Origin: Microbacterium sp. CGR2
Lineage (GTDB): Bacteria; Actinomycetota; Actinomycetes; Actinomycetales; Microbacteriaceae
Length of the DNA: 64,000 nt
Direction of reading: 5' to 3'
NCBI RefSeq assembly: GCF_003626735.1
Contig: NZ_RBHX01000001.1
Coordinates: 1,798,001 to 1,862,000, forward strand
Positions 1-8,369 of this stretch are shown piece by piece. Position 1 is the first letter of the stretch. The number at the start of each line of letters is the position of its first letter. The notes under the pieces were generated by a model. The model did not search any database and was not told where the DNA came from. It was given only the letters and a program-made list of their open reading frames with translations. The translations under genes were made by a program, and so were the position numbers.

Positions 1-102
1 GGGCGAGTCGCCACGTCCGCGCCGATTCTCTCGCGAGTCGGGTTCCGTCGTTTCGGCGAAGAGCGCGCCTATCGCCTCGACCTGGCCCGGGATTCGGGAT
101 AG
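1..102 (+). CDS. C-terminal fragment of a probable GNAT acetyltransferase
   Basis: The frame is open from the window edge to a TAG at 100-102 and encodes 33 residues. They include GFRRFGEERAYRLDL, which resembles the last strand of GNAT acetyltransferases, where a G-F-x-x-x-G/E turn precedes a final Y-x-L-D-L strand. The rest of the gene lies upstream of the window. The downstream neighbour upp is on the other strand and convergent, 24 bases away. The fragment is too short for a firm family call. The assignment is inferred from the C-terminal pattern only. Confidence 0.45.
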   Translation, partial: GRVATSAPILSRVGFRRFGEERAYRLDLARDSG

Positions 103-126
103 GAGGCGCTGGGCCGCGCCGACGGG

Positions 127-759
127 TCAGACGGTGCCGTAGAGCCGGTCACCGGCGTCCCCGAGCCCGGGAACGATGTAGCCCTTCTCGTTGAGACGCT
201 CGTCGAGCGCACCCAATACCAGCGTGACGTCGCGGTCGCCGGCCATCGCCTCGATCGCCGCCACACCCTCAGGCGTGCCGAGCAGGCAGATCGCCGTGAC
301 ATCCTTCGCCCCACGGTTGAACAGGAACTGGATCGCCGCGGCAAGCGACCCGCCGGTGGCGAGCATCGGGTCGATGGCGAAGCACTGCCGGTCGCTCAAG
401 TCGTCCGGGAGCCGCTCGGCGTACGTCGTCGGCTCGAAGGTCTGTTCGTCTCGGACCATCCCGAGAAAGCCCACCTCAGCCGTGGGAAGCAGCTTGACCA
501 GGCCCTCGAGCATGCCCAGTCCGGCGCGCAGGATCGGCACCACGATCGGACGGGGCTCCGAGATCTTCACGCCCATGGTCGTGGTCACGGGAGTCGTGAT
601 CTCGATCGGGCTGACCTTCACGTTGCGGGTCGCCTCGTAGGCGAGCAACGTCACCAGCTCCTCGGTCAGCTGCCGGAAGACCGGCGAGGGGGTGCGCTGA
701 TCGCGCAGCACCGAGAGCTTGTGGGTGATGAGGGGGTGGTCGGCCACGTGAACACGCAT
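127..759 (-). CDS. upp: Uracil phosphoribosyltransferase
   Basis: This 210-residue protein converts uracil and PRPP to UMP in pyrimidine salvage in the cytoplasm. Its length is typical for Upp. The conserved [14 protein letters not shown] segment, the PRPP-binding loop [13 protein letters not shown] (about residues 128-140) and the C-terminal [18 protein letters not shown] uracil-binding segment are all visible. It is divergent from tadA across 72 bases. A TAGCCT hexamer on the minus strand ends six bases before the ATG, so the transcript is probably leaderless. Confidence 0.97.
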   Translation of the reverse strand: MRVHVADHPLITHKLSVLRDQRTPSPVFRQLTEELVTLLAYEATRNVKVSPIEITTPVTTTMGVKISEPRPIVVPILRAGLGMLEGLVKLLPTAEVGFLGMVRDEQTFEPTTYAERLPDDLSDRQCFAIDPMLATGGSLAAAIQFLFNRGAKDVTAICLLGTPEGVAAIEAMAGDRDVTLVLGALDERLNEKGYIVPGLGDAGDRLYGTV

Positions 760-765
760 GGGTAC

Positions 766-771
766 AGGCTA
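766..771 (-). promoter_or_regulatory. Putative -10 box of upp (leaderless)
   Basis: TAGCCT on the minus strand lies exactly six bases before the upp ATG at 759. Transcription would therefore start at or next to the start codon. No good -35 element was seen. Confidence 0.5.
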
Positions 772-796
772 ATGTGCGCCGCAGCTTCGTACGACA

Positions 797-825
797 TCGG
801 ACGCTTCGGGCGGCTGTCGTAGGCT
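797..825 (+). promoter_or_regulatory. Putative promoter of tadA (leaderless)
   Basis: TAGGCT at 820-825 is followed by six bases and then the ATG at 832. A weak -35-like TCGGAC lies at 797-802, 17 bases upstream. This predicts a leaderless transcript. Confidence 0.5.
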
Positions 826-831
826 CGACGC

Positions 832-1287
832 ATGACCGGCGCCGACGACCTCGCGATGCGGCGCGCGCTCGCCCTCGCCGAAGAGGCCGCCGCAGCTGCA
901 GAGATCCCCGTCGGCGCCGTCGTGATCGGCCCCGACGGCCGCATCATCGCCGAGGGGCGCAACACGCGCGAACAGACCCACGACCCCACCGGACACGCAG
1001 AGATCGAGGCCCTGCGAAGTGCGGCAGCATCCATCGGATCGTGGAATCTCGCCGACCACACGCTGGTCGTGACTCTGGAACCCTGCATCATGTGCGCCGG
1101 AGCGATCCTCCAGGCCCGCATCAGTCGTGTCGTCTTCGGGGCGTGGGATGACAAGGCCGGCGCGGCGGGCTCGATGTACGACGTCCTGCGCGACCGGCGC
1201 CTGCCGTACCGGGCCGAGGTGCTCGGAGGCGTGGAAGCGGATGCGGCCGGGGAGCTCCTCCGCGCCTTCTTCGATCAGCGCCGCTGA
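832..1287 (+). CDS. tadA: tRNA adenosine(34) deaminase TadA
   Basis: This 151-residue zinc-dependent deaminase converts adenosine to inosine at the wobble position of tRNA-Arg. The cytidine deaminase-fold signature is complete: the HAE motif (in GHAEIEAL) carries the zinc ligand and the catalytic Glu, and PCIMCAG carries the two zinc Cys residues. The length matches bacterial TadA. The ATG at 832 is supported by the -10 box six bases upstream. The gene converges on the cation diffusion facilitator gene across a hairpin-forming repeat. Confidence 0.95.
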   Translation: MTGADDLAMRRALALAEEAAAAAEIPVGAVVIGPDGRIIAEGRNTREQTHDPTGHAEIEALRSAAASIGSWNLADHTLVVTLEPCIMCAGAILQARISRVVFGAWDDKAGAAGSMYDVLRDRRLPYRAEVLGGVEADAAGELLRAFFDQRR

Positions 1288-1296
1288 CGCCGACTC

Positions 1297-1367
1297 TTGC
1301 GGCCGATCCGAACTTCTGCGGCCGACCCGGCCGAAAGGGCCCGCAAAACGTCGAGTGGCCCGCAGAA
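1297..1367. repeat. Imperfect inverted repeat between convergent genes
   Basis: TGCGGCCGA occurs twice at about 1298-1325. A related inverted arm carrying GGCCCGCA twice lies at about 1338-1366. The arms can fold into a long, GC-rich, imperfect stem between the convergent tadA and CDF genes. It may act as a two-way terminator. The composition recalls the hairpins at 53715-53806 and 55554-55590. Confidence 0.45.
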
Positions 1368-1395
1368 CATCACGGCACGGCGACGACTCGACGAC

Positions 1396-2367
1396 TCAGT
1401 CGGATGACTTGAGCACGAAGACGTCGGTCGACGGCTCCGGGTCGATCGCCGGGCGGTAGACATCGGGTTCGATGTAGACCACACGTGCGACGGGTACCGC
1501 CTCGCGGATCCGTGCCTCGATCGCGTCGATGTCGTCCGCCGCCTCGCGCAGCGGCTTGTCGGCGCTGAGGGCGATCTTGGCCGCGACCATGAGCTCATCC
1601 GGCCCCAGGTACAGCGTCTTCATGTGGATGATCTTCTGGATCTCGTCGCCGGCGTTGATCGCGTCGACGATCCGGTCGTAGTCCGCCTGCGTGGCGCCTT
1701 CACCGACGAGCAGGCTCTTGGTCTCCACACCGAGCACGATCGCGATGAGCACCAGGAGCACCCCGATCATCACGGTGCCGAGGGCGTCGAAGAGCGGGTT
1801 GCCGGTGAGGAGCGTGAGACCGACGCCGAGAAGCGCGAAGGTGAGGCCGGTCAGCGCGCCCGTGTCTTCGAGGAGGACGACGGGAAGTTCGGGCGCTTTG
1901 GACCGGCGGACGAACGACACCCACGACTGGCCCTTCTCGCGCACGAGGTTGCTCTCTCGGATGGCCGTGCGCAGCGAGAACGACTCGAGTCCGATCGCGA
2001 TGACCAGCACGACGAGCGGCAGCCACCACCATGTCCGATCGAGTTCGTGCGGGTTGGTCAGTTTGTCGACGCCTTCGTAGATCGCGAACAGCCCGCCGAC
2101 CGAGAACAGGATGATGGAGACGACGAACGCGTAGACATACCGTTCGCGGCCGTACCCGAACGGGTGAGAGCGGTCGGCTTCGCGCCGGGCCTTGCGTCCG
2201 CCGAGCATCAGGAGCAGCTGGTTGCCGGAGTCGGCGACGGAGTGGATGGCCTCGGCGAGCATCGATGCGGACCCGGAGAGCGCCCAGGCGACGAACTTCG
2301 CGAGGGCGATGCCCAGGTTCGCCAGGAACGCCGCGACGATGGCTTTGTTTCCTCCGGATGCACTCAT
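1396..2367 (-). CDS. Cation diffusion facilitator family transporter
   Basis: This 323-residue inner-membrane protein is a proton-coupled exporter of divalent cations, probably zinc or a similar metal. The N-terminal helices contain HSVAD (H42, D46), the TM2 metal-site motif, followed by HPFGYGRERYVY, a CDF hallmark. A second acidic site, EDTGALTG, lies in TM5, and a soluble C-terminal domain follows. The ATG at 2367 sits six bases downstream of a TAGACT box, and the gene is divergent from proC. Substrate specificity cannot be read from the sequence. Confidence 0.9.
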   Translation of the reverse strand: MSASGGNKAIVAAFLANLGIALAKFVAWALSGSASMLAEAIHSVADSGNQLLLMLGGRKARREADRSHPFGYGRERYVYAFVVSIILFSVGGLFAIYEGVDKLTNPHELDRTWWWLPLVVLVIAIGLESFSLRTAIRESNLVREKGQSWVSFVRRSKAPELPVVLLEDTGALTGLTFALLGVGLTLLTGNPLFDALGTVMIGVLLVLIAIVLGVETKSLLVGEGATQADYDRIVDAINAGDEIQKIIHMKTLYLGPDELMVAAKIALSADKPLREAADDIDAIEARIREAVPVARVVYIEPDVYRPAIDPEPSTDVFVLKSSD

Positions 2368-2373
2368 GGCAAG

Positions 2374-2379
2374 AGTCTA
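2374..2379 (-). promoter_or_regulatory. Putative -10 box of the CDF gene (leaderless)
   Basis: TAGACT on the minus strand is followed by six bases and the ATG at 2367. It faces the proC promoter in a 59-base divergent gap. Confidence 0.5.
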
Positions 2380-2414
2380 GAACTGCGCGCCGATGGATGT
2401 CGGAGAGCCCGCCG

Positions 2415-2420
2415 TAGGAT
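2415..2420 (+). promoter_or_regulatory. Putative -10 box of proC (leaderless)
   Basis: TAGGAT is followed by GACGAC and then the ATG at 2427, the same six-base spacing seen at many genes in this window. Confidence 0.5.
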
Positions 2421-2426
2421 GACGAC

Positions 2427-3266
2427 ATGGCTGACTCGCTTCCTTCGCTTGCTTTTCTCGGTGCCGGTTCGATGGGAGGTGCGATCCTTCGAGGTGTGGT
2501 CGCGTCAGGCATCCTGATCGACGGCGGCATCACCGCGACCAATCGCACCGCGGAGAAGGCCCAGACGCTTGCCCAGGTCGACGGCGTGACCAGCATCGCG
2601 CTGTCCGAGAAACCGCAGGGCAATGCGGATGCCGTCGCCGGCGCACGCATCGTCCTCGTCGGGGTGAAGCCCGGCATGGTGCCGGACCTGCTCCGGGAGA
2701 TCGCGCCGCACCTCGCCGACGATTCGATCATCGTGAGCCTCGCGGCCGGGGTGACGCTGCAGACATTCGCCGAGGTCCTCGGTGCCGACGCGCGCGTCAT
2801 CCGCTCCATGCCGAACACCCCGTCGACGGTCCGCAAAGGCGTGACGGGCCTCGCTGTCGGAGCTGCGGCGACCCCCGGCGATCTCGCGCTCGTCCGCCGT
2901 CTGTTCGAGACGGTGGGGGCCGTCGTCGAGGTGCCGGAAACGCAGATCGATGCGCTCGGCACCATCTCGGGCTCCGGGCCGGCCTATGTGTACCTGCTCA
3001 TTGAGGAGTTCACCAAGGCGGCCGTCGGGATGGGCTTCCGAGATGCGGACGCACGTCTCATGGCCGAGCACACGTTCATCGGCGCGGCCGCCCTGCTGGA
3101 TGCGTCGGAAGTTGGCCCCGCCGACCTCCGCCGAGGCGTGACCAGTCCGAACGGCACGACCGAGCGCGCCATCGCCGTCCTGCAGGACGCACATCTCGAT
3201 CGCACTTTCGCGGATGCCGCGGCCGCAGCGCTCGCCCGGTCGAAGGAACTCGCCGCCGGCGGGTGA
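2427..3266 (+). CDS. proC: Pyrroline-5-carboxylate reductase
   Basis: This 279-residue enzyme catalyses the last step of proline synthesis, NAD(P)H-dependent reduction of 1-pyrroline-5-carboxylate. The N-terminal Rossmann loop FLGAGSMGGAI, the VIRSMPNTP segment and the C-terminal SGSGPAYVYLLIEE and TSPNGTTE motifs are all present. The size is normal for the family. It runs convergently into an ABC permease gene only 18 bases away. Confidence 0.97.
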   Translation: MADSLPSLAFLGAGSMGGAILRGVVASGILIDGGITATNRTAEKAQTLAQVDGVTSIALSEKPQGNADAVAGARIVLVGVKPGMVPDLLREIAPHLADDSIIVSLAAGVTLQTFAEVLGADARVIRSMPNTPSTVRKGVTGLAVGAAATPGDLALVRRLFETVGAVVEVPETQIDALGTISGSGPAYVYLLIEEFTKAAVGMGFRDADARLMAEHTFIGAAALLDASEVGPADLRRGVTSPNGTTERAIAVLQDAHLDRTFADAAAAALARSKELAAGG

Positions 3267-3284
3267 GCGAAGCGCCGAGCGCGC

Positions 3285-4877
3285 TCAGCCTTCGCTGGAC
3301 ACGTCGGCGAGAACCTCGGGCCAGCGGCGATCGAGGATGCGCCCGCCCAGCACCGTCCCGCCCCACAGCGCGAGCGCGCCCAGCACGATCCCGCAGACGA
3401 GGCTCACCCAGCCGAGTGCAGGATTCCAGATCGCCGCGATGGCGAACCCGAGCGCGGGGGCGCCGAGGACCAGCGTGACCGGCCCCACGATGATCATCGC
3501 GAGCAGTGATTGCACCCCACCCGATGAGCCACGGCCGAAGGGGTTCGCCTCGGGTGCCGGGGCCCGACCGGGAAGGAAGCTGCCGACCCAGGCGCCGGCA
3601 CCCGCGGCGATCGCTGTCAGTCCGAGGGCTGCGCCGATACTCGCCGGTATCAGATCGGGGCGACCCGCGAGCAGGCACGTGATCACACACAGAGCGACCG
3701 TCACGGGCAACGCGATCACTCCGAACCCGAGCAGGCGCCCAGCGCGGTCCGCGGCACCGCTCACGCCGGCGATGGCGTGCGCCGCGATCGCGTCGTTGTC
3801 GTACGCGATCGCCATCTGCACGATGGTGCCGGTGAGGAGGGCGTTGACCGTGGGGATCAGAACCATGCCCGGGCCGAAGCCGGTCGAGGCGTCCTGCAGG
3901 CCGTTCATGAGCGCGAGCCCGACGAAGATCGCCGGGAACAGCAGCAGCATCACGATGTTCACCACTTGTCGTGGGTCCCGCCGGAAGTAGCGCAGCGAGC
4001 GTGCGGCGATCGCGCCCGCGGGGCTTGCCGGCAGCAGGCGATCGAGCACGCCCCCCGAGCGCACTCGTCCGCCGCCGCTGCTCTGGATCGGGGAGACAAG
4101 GCGTGCGGCCAGCAGACGCTGCGCCGCGAACCACAAGACTCCGACCGTCGCCAGGGCGATGAGCAGGCGGAGCGCTGCGGTGGAGAGATCGCCCTGTGCG
4201 ACCGATGCGGGCACGCCGAACACGGCGCCGACCGGCGTCCAGGCGGCGATGTCGGCGATCAGGGCGAAGCCTCCGCCGAGGTCGGTGACGTTGCCGAGGG
4301 CGCCGATTCCGAGATTCAGCAGGAGACCGGATGAGGCCGCGAGCACCACGCCGAGGGTCACCACCAGGTCGCGGGTACTGCGCCGCGCCAGCCATCCGGC
4401 GAGCACCCCGCTCACGACGCGGGCACCGAGCACACAGGTGAGGACCGCTACGGGGATCATGATCAGCGCAGTGAGGAGCGCGGACAGGCTCACCGACCAG
4501 CCGAGGAGCATGAGCAACAGTGCGACGGTCGTGCCGATGCCGCCGATGGTGGTCGCGCCGGCGACGGCAAAGCCCGGCAGCAGTGTGCGCGCAGTCACCG
4601 GCAGCAGGGCGAATCGCTCGGGGGCGAGCGAGTCGTCGGCGCTGACGAGGATCGAGCCGATCCACCAGCCGAGGACGATCACCGTACCCGTGAGCACGAG
4701 CGCGACGACTGCGGCGTCGGGAGCGGCGAAGCGCAGAGCCACGAGCCCCGCCGTCAGCCCGGCGAGAAACCCGAGCGCGATCATTCCGGTGATGACCAGG
4801 GTCACGATCATCCACGGATTGCGGGACAGCTGATGGCGCAGCTGGCGCCACCGGAGGCTTACGAGGAGCGCAACCAC
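3285..4877 (-). CDS. ABC exporter permease, large multi-spanning membrane protein
   Basis: This is a membrane protein of about 530 residues with roughly a dozen hydrophobic segments and no other recognisable domain. It follows an ABC ATPase gene and is presumably its membrane partner. The open frame extends upstream to 5015, but that extension is Arg/Pro-rich and overlaps the ATPase. The GTG at 4877 is preferred: it begins VVALLVSLRWRQLRHQL and overlaps the ATPase stop by 19 bases. Substrate is unknown. The overlap implies translational coupling. Confidence 0.82.
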   Translation of the reverse strand: MVALLVSLRWRQLRHQLSRNPWMIVTLVITGMIALGFLAGLTAGLVALRFAAPDAAVVALVLTGTVIVLGWWIGSILVSADDSLAPERFALLPVTARTLLPGFAVAGATTIGGIGTTVALLLMLLGWSVSLSALLTALIMIPVAVLTCVLGARVVSGVLAGWLARRSTRDLVVTLGVVLAASSGLLLNLGIGALGNVTDLGGGFALIADIAAWTPVGAVFGVPASVAQGDLSTAALRLLIALATVGVLWFAAQRLLAARLVSPIQSSGGGRVRSGGVLDRLLPASPAGAIAARSLRYFRRDPRQVVNIVMLLLFPAIFVGLALMNGLQDASTGFGPGMVLIPTVNALLTGTIVQMAIAYDNDAIAAHAIAGVSGAADRAGRLLGFGVIALPVTVALCVITCLLAGRPDLIPASIGAALGLTAIAAGAGAWVGSFLPGRAPAPEANPFGRGSSGGVQSLLAMIIVGPVTLVLGAPALGFAIAAIWNPALGWVSLVCGIVLGALALWGGTVLGGRILDRRWPEVLADVSSEG

Positions 4878-5635
4878 GCGAGCGTCTCCGTCCCGAGGTC
4901 GTGGGCACCCACGAGGGTGAGGAACCGCTGCTGCAGCGTCAGGCCGTCGCGCACCTCGTCGAGTGTGCCGTGTGCGAGCAGCCGGCCCTCCGCGACGATC
5001 GCGACTCGATCGCACATCGACTCCACCAGCTCCATGACATGGCTCGACAGGACCACGGTGCCGCCGCCGTCGACGAAGGCGCGCAGGATCTGACGGATCG
5101 TCTCTCCGGACACGGGATCGACAGCTTCCAGGGGTTCGTCGAGGATGAGCAGGCGGGGTGCGTGGATCAGCGCGCAGGCGAGGCCGATCTTCTTGCGCAT
5201 ACCCGCCGAGTAGTCGACGACCAGCCTGTCGCGGGCGTCGGTGAGACCGAGCGCGGCGAGAAGCTCACCCGTTCGGGTCACCACATCCGATTCGTCCATG
5301 CCCCGAAGCAGGCCGGTGTAGCGCAGCAGTTCGGCGCCGGTGAGACGGTCGAGCATGCGGATGCCGTCGGGGAGCACACCCATCCGCGCCTTCGCTTCCG
5401 CGGGGTTCTGCCACACGTCCGCGCCGAGCACCCACGCGGTGCCGGCATCCGGCCGCAGCAGGCCCGTCGTCATGGCCAGAGTCGTGGTCTTACCGGCACC
5501 GTTCGGGCCGAGCAGCCCGAGCATCGAGCCGGCCGGCACGTCGAGAAAGAGATTGTCGACGGCGACCTTCGGCCCGAATTGTTTGCGAAGGCCGCGAAGG
5601 GCGAGAACGGGCGGGGCCGCGGTGGGGTCGGTCAT
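4859..5635 (-). CDS. ABC transporter ATP-binding protein
   Basis: This ATPase of about 258 residues powers the adjacent permease. Walker A is GLLGPNGAGKTTT, the signature region is VDYSAGMRKKIGLACAL (a variant of LSGGQ), Walker B is LLILDEPLEAVD, and the H-loop is LSSHVMELVESM. It is of the ABC-2/exporter type rather than an importer type. Two ATGs, at 5644 and 5635, could start it. The second is better spaced from GGGA. The long N-terminal extension of the open frame is a shadow of ktrA. Confidence 0.9.
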   Translation of the reverse strand: MTDPTAAPPVLALRGLRKQFGPKVAVDNLFLDVPAGSMLGLLGPNGAGKTTTLAMTTGLLRPDAGTAWVLGADVWQNPAEAKARMGVLPDGIRMLDRLTGAELLRYTGLLRGMDESDVVTRTGELLAALGLTDARDRLVVDYSAGMRKKIGLACALIHAPRLLILDEPLEAVDPVSGETIRQILRAFVDGGGTVVLSSHVMELVESMCDRVAIVAEGRLLAHGTLDEVRDGLTLQQRFLTLVGAHDLGTETLAWLRSS

Positions 5636-5706
5636 GGCTCCCATCCCATCACGACGACGGGTGCCCCGACATCCGCCCTGCGGGGGAGTCGGAGCGTGTG
5701 GGGCGG

Positions 5707-6378
5707 TCAGCGGTCGAGGGCGGCGAAGCGCTCGATGTCGCTGTTCGTCCCGGACACGATGATGAGGTCGTGGTTGGTGACGATCGTGTTCGCCTCGGCG
5801 TAGCGGAACGGCTTTCCGGGGCTTTTCACACCGACGACCGTCACCTTGTACTTCGAGCGCACGCCGGACTCGTTGAGTCCGACGCCGCGGATGAACTTCG
5901 GCGGGTACATCTTGGCCAGGACGAAGTCGTCGTCGAAACGGATGAAGTCGAGCATGCGGCCGCTCACCAGGTGGGCGACGCGCTCGCCGGCTTCGCGTTC
6001 CGGGTAGATGACGTGGTTGGCGCCGACCCGGGCGAGGATCTTGCCGTGGGATTGCGAGACGGCTTTCGCCCAGATCTGCGGGACCTTGAGGTCGACCAGG
6101 TTGGCGGTGATCAGCACCGATGCTTCGATCGACGATCCGACGGCGACGACGGCGACCTGGAAGTCCTGCGCACCGATCTGTCGCAGGGCGTCGATGTTCT
6201 TCGCGTCCGCCTGAACGGTGTGGGTGACCCGGTCCGACCACTTCTGCACGAGTTCGAGGTTGCCGTCGATCGCGAGGACCTCGCGGTCGAGACGGTCGAG
6301 CTCGCCGGCGCAGGCTGCTCCGAACCGGCCGAGACCGATGACGAGGACGGGCGCGTCGCCCCGGAGAACTTCAACCAA
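5707..6378 (-). CDS. ktrA: Potassium channel regulatory subunit, KtrA/TrkA type
   Basis: This 223-residue cytoplasmic gating protein carries an RCK_N Rossmann domain with VIGLGRFGAACAGEL (GxGxxG, residues 15-20) and an acidic ribose-binding Asp after the second strand. An RCK_C domain of about 75 residues follows. Family members bind ATP/ADP or NAD(H), with c-di-AMP at the RCK_C domain, and control the KtrB pore. The start overlaps the end of ktrB by eight bases, so the two are translated as a pair. Confidence 0.93.
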   Translation of the reverse strand: MVEVLRGDAPVLVIGLGRFGAACAGELDRLDREVLAIDGNLELVQKWSDRVTHTVQADAKNIDALRQIGAQDFQVAVVAVGSSIEASVLITANLVDLKVPQIWAKAVSQSHGKILARVGANHVIYPEREAGERVAHLVSGRMLDFIRFDDDFVLAKMYPPKFIRGVGLNESGVRSKYKVTVVGVKSPGKPFRYAEANTIVTNHDLIIVSGTNSDIERFAALDR

Positions 6379-7801
6379 CGATCGGCCTTTCCACGGGCAG
6401 CGAGTAATACTGCGATCGCGATGTCGCGGCGACTGCCGCGGCGAGTGTCACTGTACCAACGCGGCCCATGAAGATGGTCGCCGCGAGGACGTACGAAGCC
6501 GAGTCGGGGAGCGACTCGGTGAGCCCGGTCGAGAGGCCGACCGTGCCGAAGGCGGAGATCACGTCGAAGAGCACATGGCTGATGTCGGCTTTGGTGATCT
6601 GCGCGATCACGATCGTGGACAGCGCCACGATGGTCGCTCCCCAGGCGACGACGCTGAGAGCGACACGCTGCACGTCGCTGGGGATGCGGCGGCCGAACGC
6701 CTCGACGGATTGGCGTCCCTTCGCCTCGGACCACACGGCGATGGCGAGGATGGCGAGCGTGGTGACCTTGATGCCGCCTGCTGTCGAGGCTGAGCCGCCA
6801 CCGACGAACATGAGCATCGACCCGGCAACCAGCGAGGAACCGTTCAGATCGCTGATGTCGATGACGGAGAATCCGCCGGATCGGGTCATGGCCGAGAGGA
6901 AGAAGGCCTGGAACGTGGTGTCGACCGCGTCCATCGAGCCGAACGTCTTCGGGTTGTTGTATTCGAGGATGAGGAAGACCGCGGCACCGAGCACGAACAG
7001 CAACACGGTGGTGATGAGGGTCAGCTTGGTGTGCAGCGACCATTTGCGGACGTGCCACACGTGCTTGGCCAGGGTGTAGATGACCGGAAATCCGATGCTG
7101 CCGAGGAACACGCCGATCATCAGCAGCGTCAGCACGAAGTAGTCGTCGGCGAACACCGCCACGCCACCCACGTTCGGGGTGAAGCCGGTGTTGGTGAAGG
7201 CCATCGCCGAGTAGAAGGGGGCTTCCCAGAGGGCGGTGAGCGGGTCGATCCCGGCCATGACGAGACCGGGGTACAGCAGGACGGCGAGGACGCCTTCGAT
7301 GACGAGAGTGGACAGCGCCACCGTGCGCAGCAGTTGACCGACTTCGCCGAGACGCACGGTCTGACTCTCGTTCACGACCCCGCCGTGCGCGCGAAGCGGG
7401 TTCGTGTCGCCGGCGGCGATGAGTTTGGCGCGCAGCCCGAGTCGCTTCGAGATCGCGAGACCCATGAGCGATGCCAGCGTCAGCACGCCCATCCCGCCGA
7501 TGTTCACGCCGATGAAGATCACCACGTGGCCGAAGGCGGACCAGTGCGTGGCCATGTCGACGGTGGCGAGTCCGGTCACGCAGATGGTGGAGACCGCGGT
7601 GAAGAGGGCGTCGCTCAACCTCGTCACCGTGCGGTCCGCGGAGGCGATCGGCAGCGACAACAGCACTGTGAAGACGAGGATGAGGAGCGCGAAGATGACG
7701 ATCGCGAACCGCGAGGGCGATGACGTCACCAGATGCTTGGCCCACATGACGGAACGCTGCAGACGCTCTGCGGGAGACGACGCCGAAACGGAGCTCGACA
7801 T
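6371..7801 (-). CDS. ktrB: Potassium uptake channel subunit, KtrB/TrkH type
   Basis: This membrane protein of about 476 residues belongs to the superfamily of K+ transporters with four pore repeats. Pore-loop-like segments include TVSTICVTGLATVD, AMAFTNTGFTPN, AMTRSGGFSVID and SAFGTVGLSTGL, each with the conserved selectivity-filter Gly. The open frame extends to 7999, but the ATG at 7801 has a strong AAGGGGGA ribosome site and begins MSSSVSASSPAERL. It forms a two-gene unit with ktrA. Confidence 0.94.
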   Translation of the reverse strand: MSSSVSASSPAERLQRSVMWAKHLVTSSPSRFAIVIFALLILVFTVLLSLPIASADRTVTRLSDALFTAVSTICVTGLATVDMATHWSAFGHVVIFIGVNIGGMGVLTLASLMGLAISKRLGLRAKLIAAGDTNPLRAHGGVVNESQTVRLGEVGQLLRTVALSTLVIEGVLAVLLYPGLVMAGIDPLTALWEAPFYSAMAFTNTGFTPNVGGVAVFADDYFVLTLLMIGVFLGSIGFPVIYTLAKHVWHVRKWSLHTKLTLITTVLLFVLGAAVFLILEYNNPKTFGSMDAVDTTFQAFFLSAMTRSGGFSVIDISDLNGSSLVAGSMLMFVGGGSASTAGGIKVTTLAILAIAVWSEAKGRQSVEAFGRRIPSDVQRVALSVVAWGATIVALSTIVIAQITKADISHVLFDVISAFGTVGLSTGLTESLPDSASYVLAATIFMGRVGTVTLAAAVAATSRSQYYSLPVERPIVG

Positions 7802-7894
7802 CGCAGTCCCCCTTCGTCCGTTGCCCGCCGCTCGCGGCGATCGCACGGCGCCTTTCGCCGAGCCTTCGTCATGGTACTCCGTGCCGGGGGAGAC

Positions 7895-7900
7895 TACCCT
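7895..7900 (+). promoter_or_regulatory. Putative -10 box of the ArsR gene
   Basis: TACCCT is followed by seven bases and then the ATG at 7908. This is consistent with a leaderless or nearly leaderless transcript. Confidence 0.4.
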
Positions 7901-7907
7901 GATCTTC

Positions 7908-8324
7908 ATGACGGACATCTTCGACGTGATCGCAGACGGTACGAGGCGCGATATCCTCCAACTCCTGTTGCGACGCACATCCGAAGGAGAGTCCGGCACG
8001 AGCGTGAGTCACATCGTCGCCGACCTCGGCATCAGCCAGCCGACGGTCTCCAAGCACCTCAAGGTTCTCCGGGACGCGGAGCTGGTGACCGTCCGCGAAG
8101 ACGGACAGCGCCGTTTCTACAGCCTCTCGGTCGACCCGCTCGAGGTCGTCGACGATTGGCTCGTCCCTTTCCTCGTCGACCCGTTCGGCGACCAGGCGCC
8201 TGACATCGACTACCCGGGTCTCCCGCTGACCGACAGCGCAGCGCACGCAGCCGAGGTCGTGGGTCGTGCTGCGGCATCCGCCAAGCATGTCGTCGCCACC
8301 GCGCTCAAGAGGCTCGGCGCCTGA
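7908..8324 (+). CDS. ArsR-family helix-turn-helix regulator
   Basis: This 138-residue DNA-binding protein has a winged-helix domain at about residues 1-75. The recognition helix is in LGISQPTVSKHLKVLRDAELV, followed by the wing VREDGQRRFYSL. The C-terminal part (DDWLVPFL, then an Ala-rich tail) lacks the metal-binding Cys residues of classical ArsR proteins. The frame is open upstream to 7404, but MTDIFDVIADGTRRDILQ is the normal family N-terminus. It is divergent from ktrB. The target genes are unknown. Confidence 0.88.
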   Translation: MTDIFDVIADGTRRDILQLLLRRTSEGESGTSVSHIVADLGISQPTVSKHLKVLRDAELVTVREDGQRRFYSLSVDPLEVVDDWLVPFLVDPFGDQAPDIDYPGLPLTDSAAHAAEVVGRAAASAKHVVATALKRLGA

Positions 8325-8369
8325 CAGCCAGACCCCGAGCCTCGAGCGGGCAGGCATGCTGCCGTCCCG

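Noticed and set aside
7802..7907. A c-di-AMP riboswitch before ktrB
   Set aside because: Such a leader is seen before some Ktr genes, but the gap here is only about 105 bases with no recognisable fold, and it is shared with the divergent ArsR promoter.
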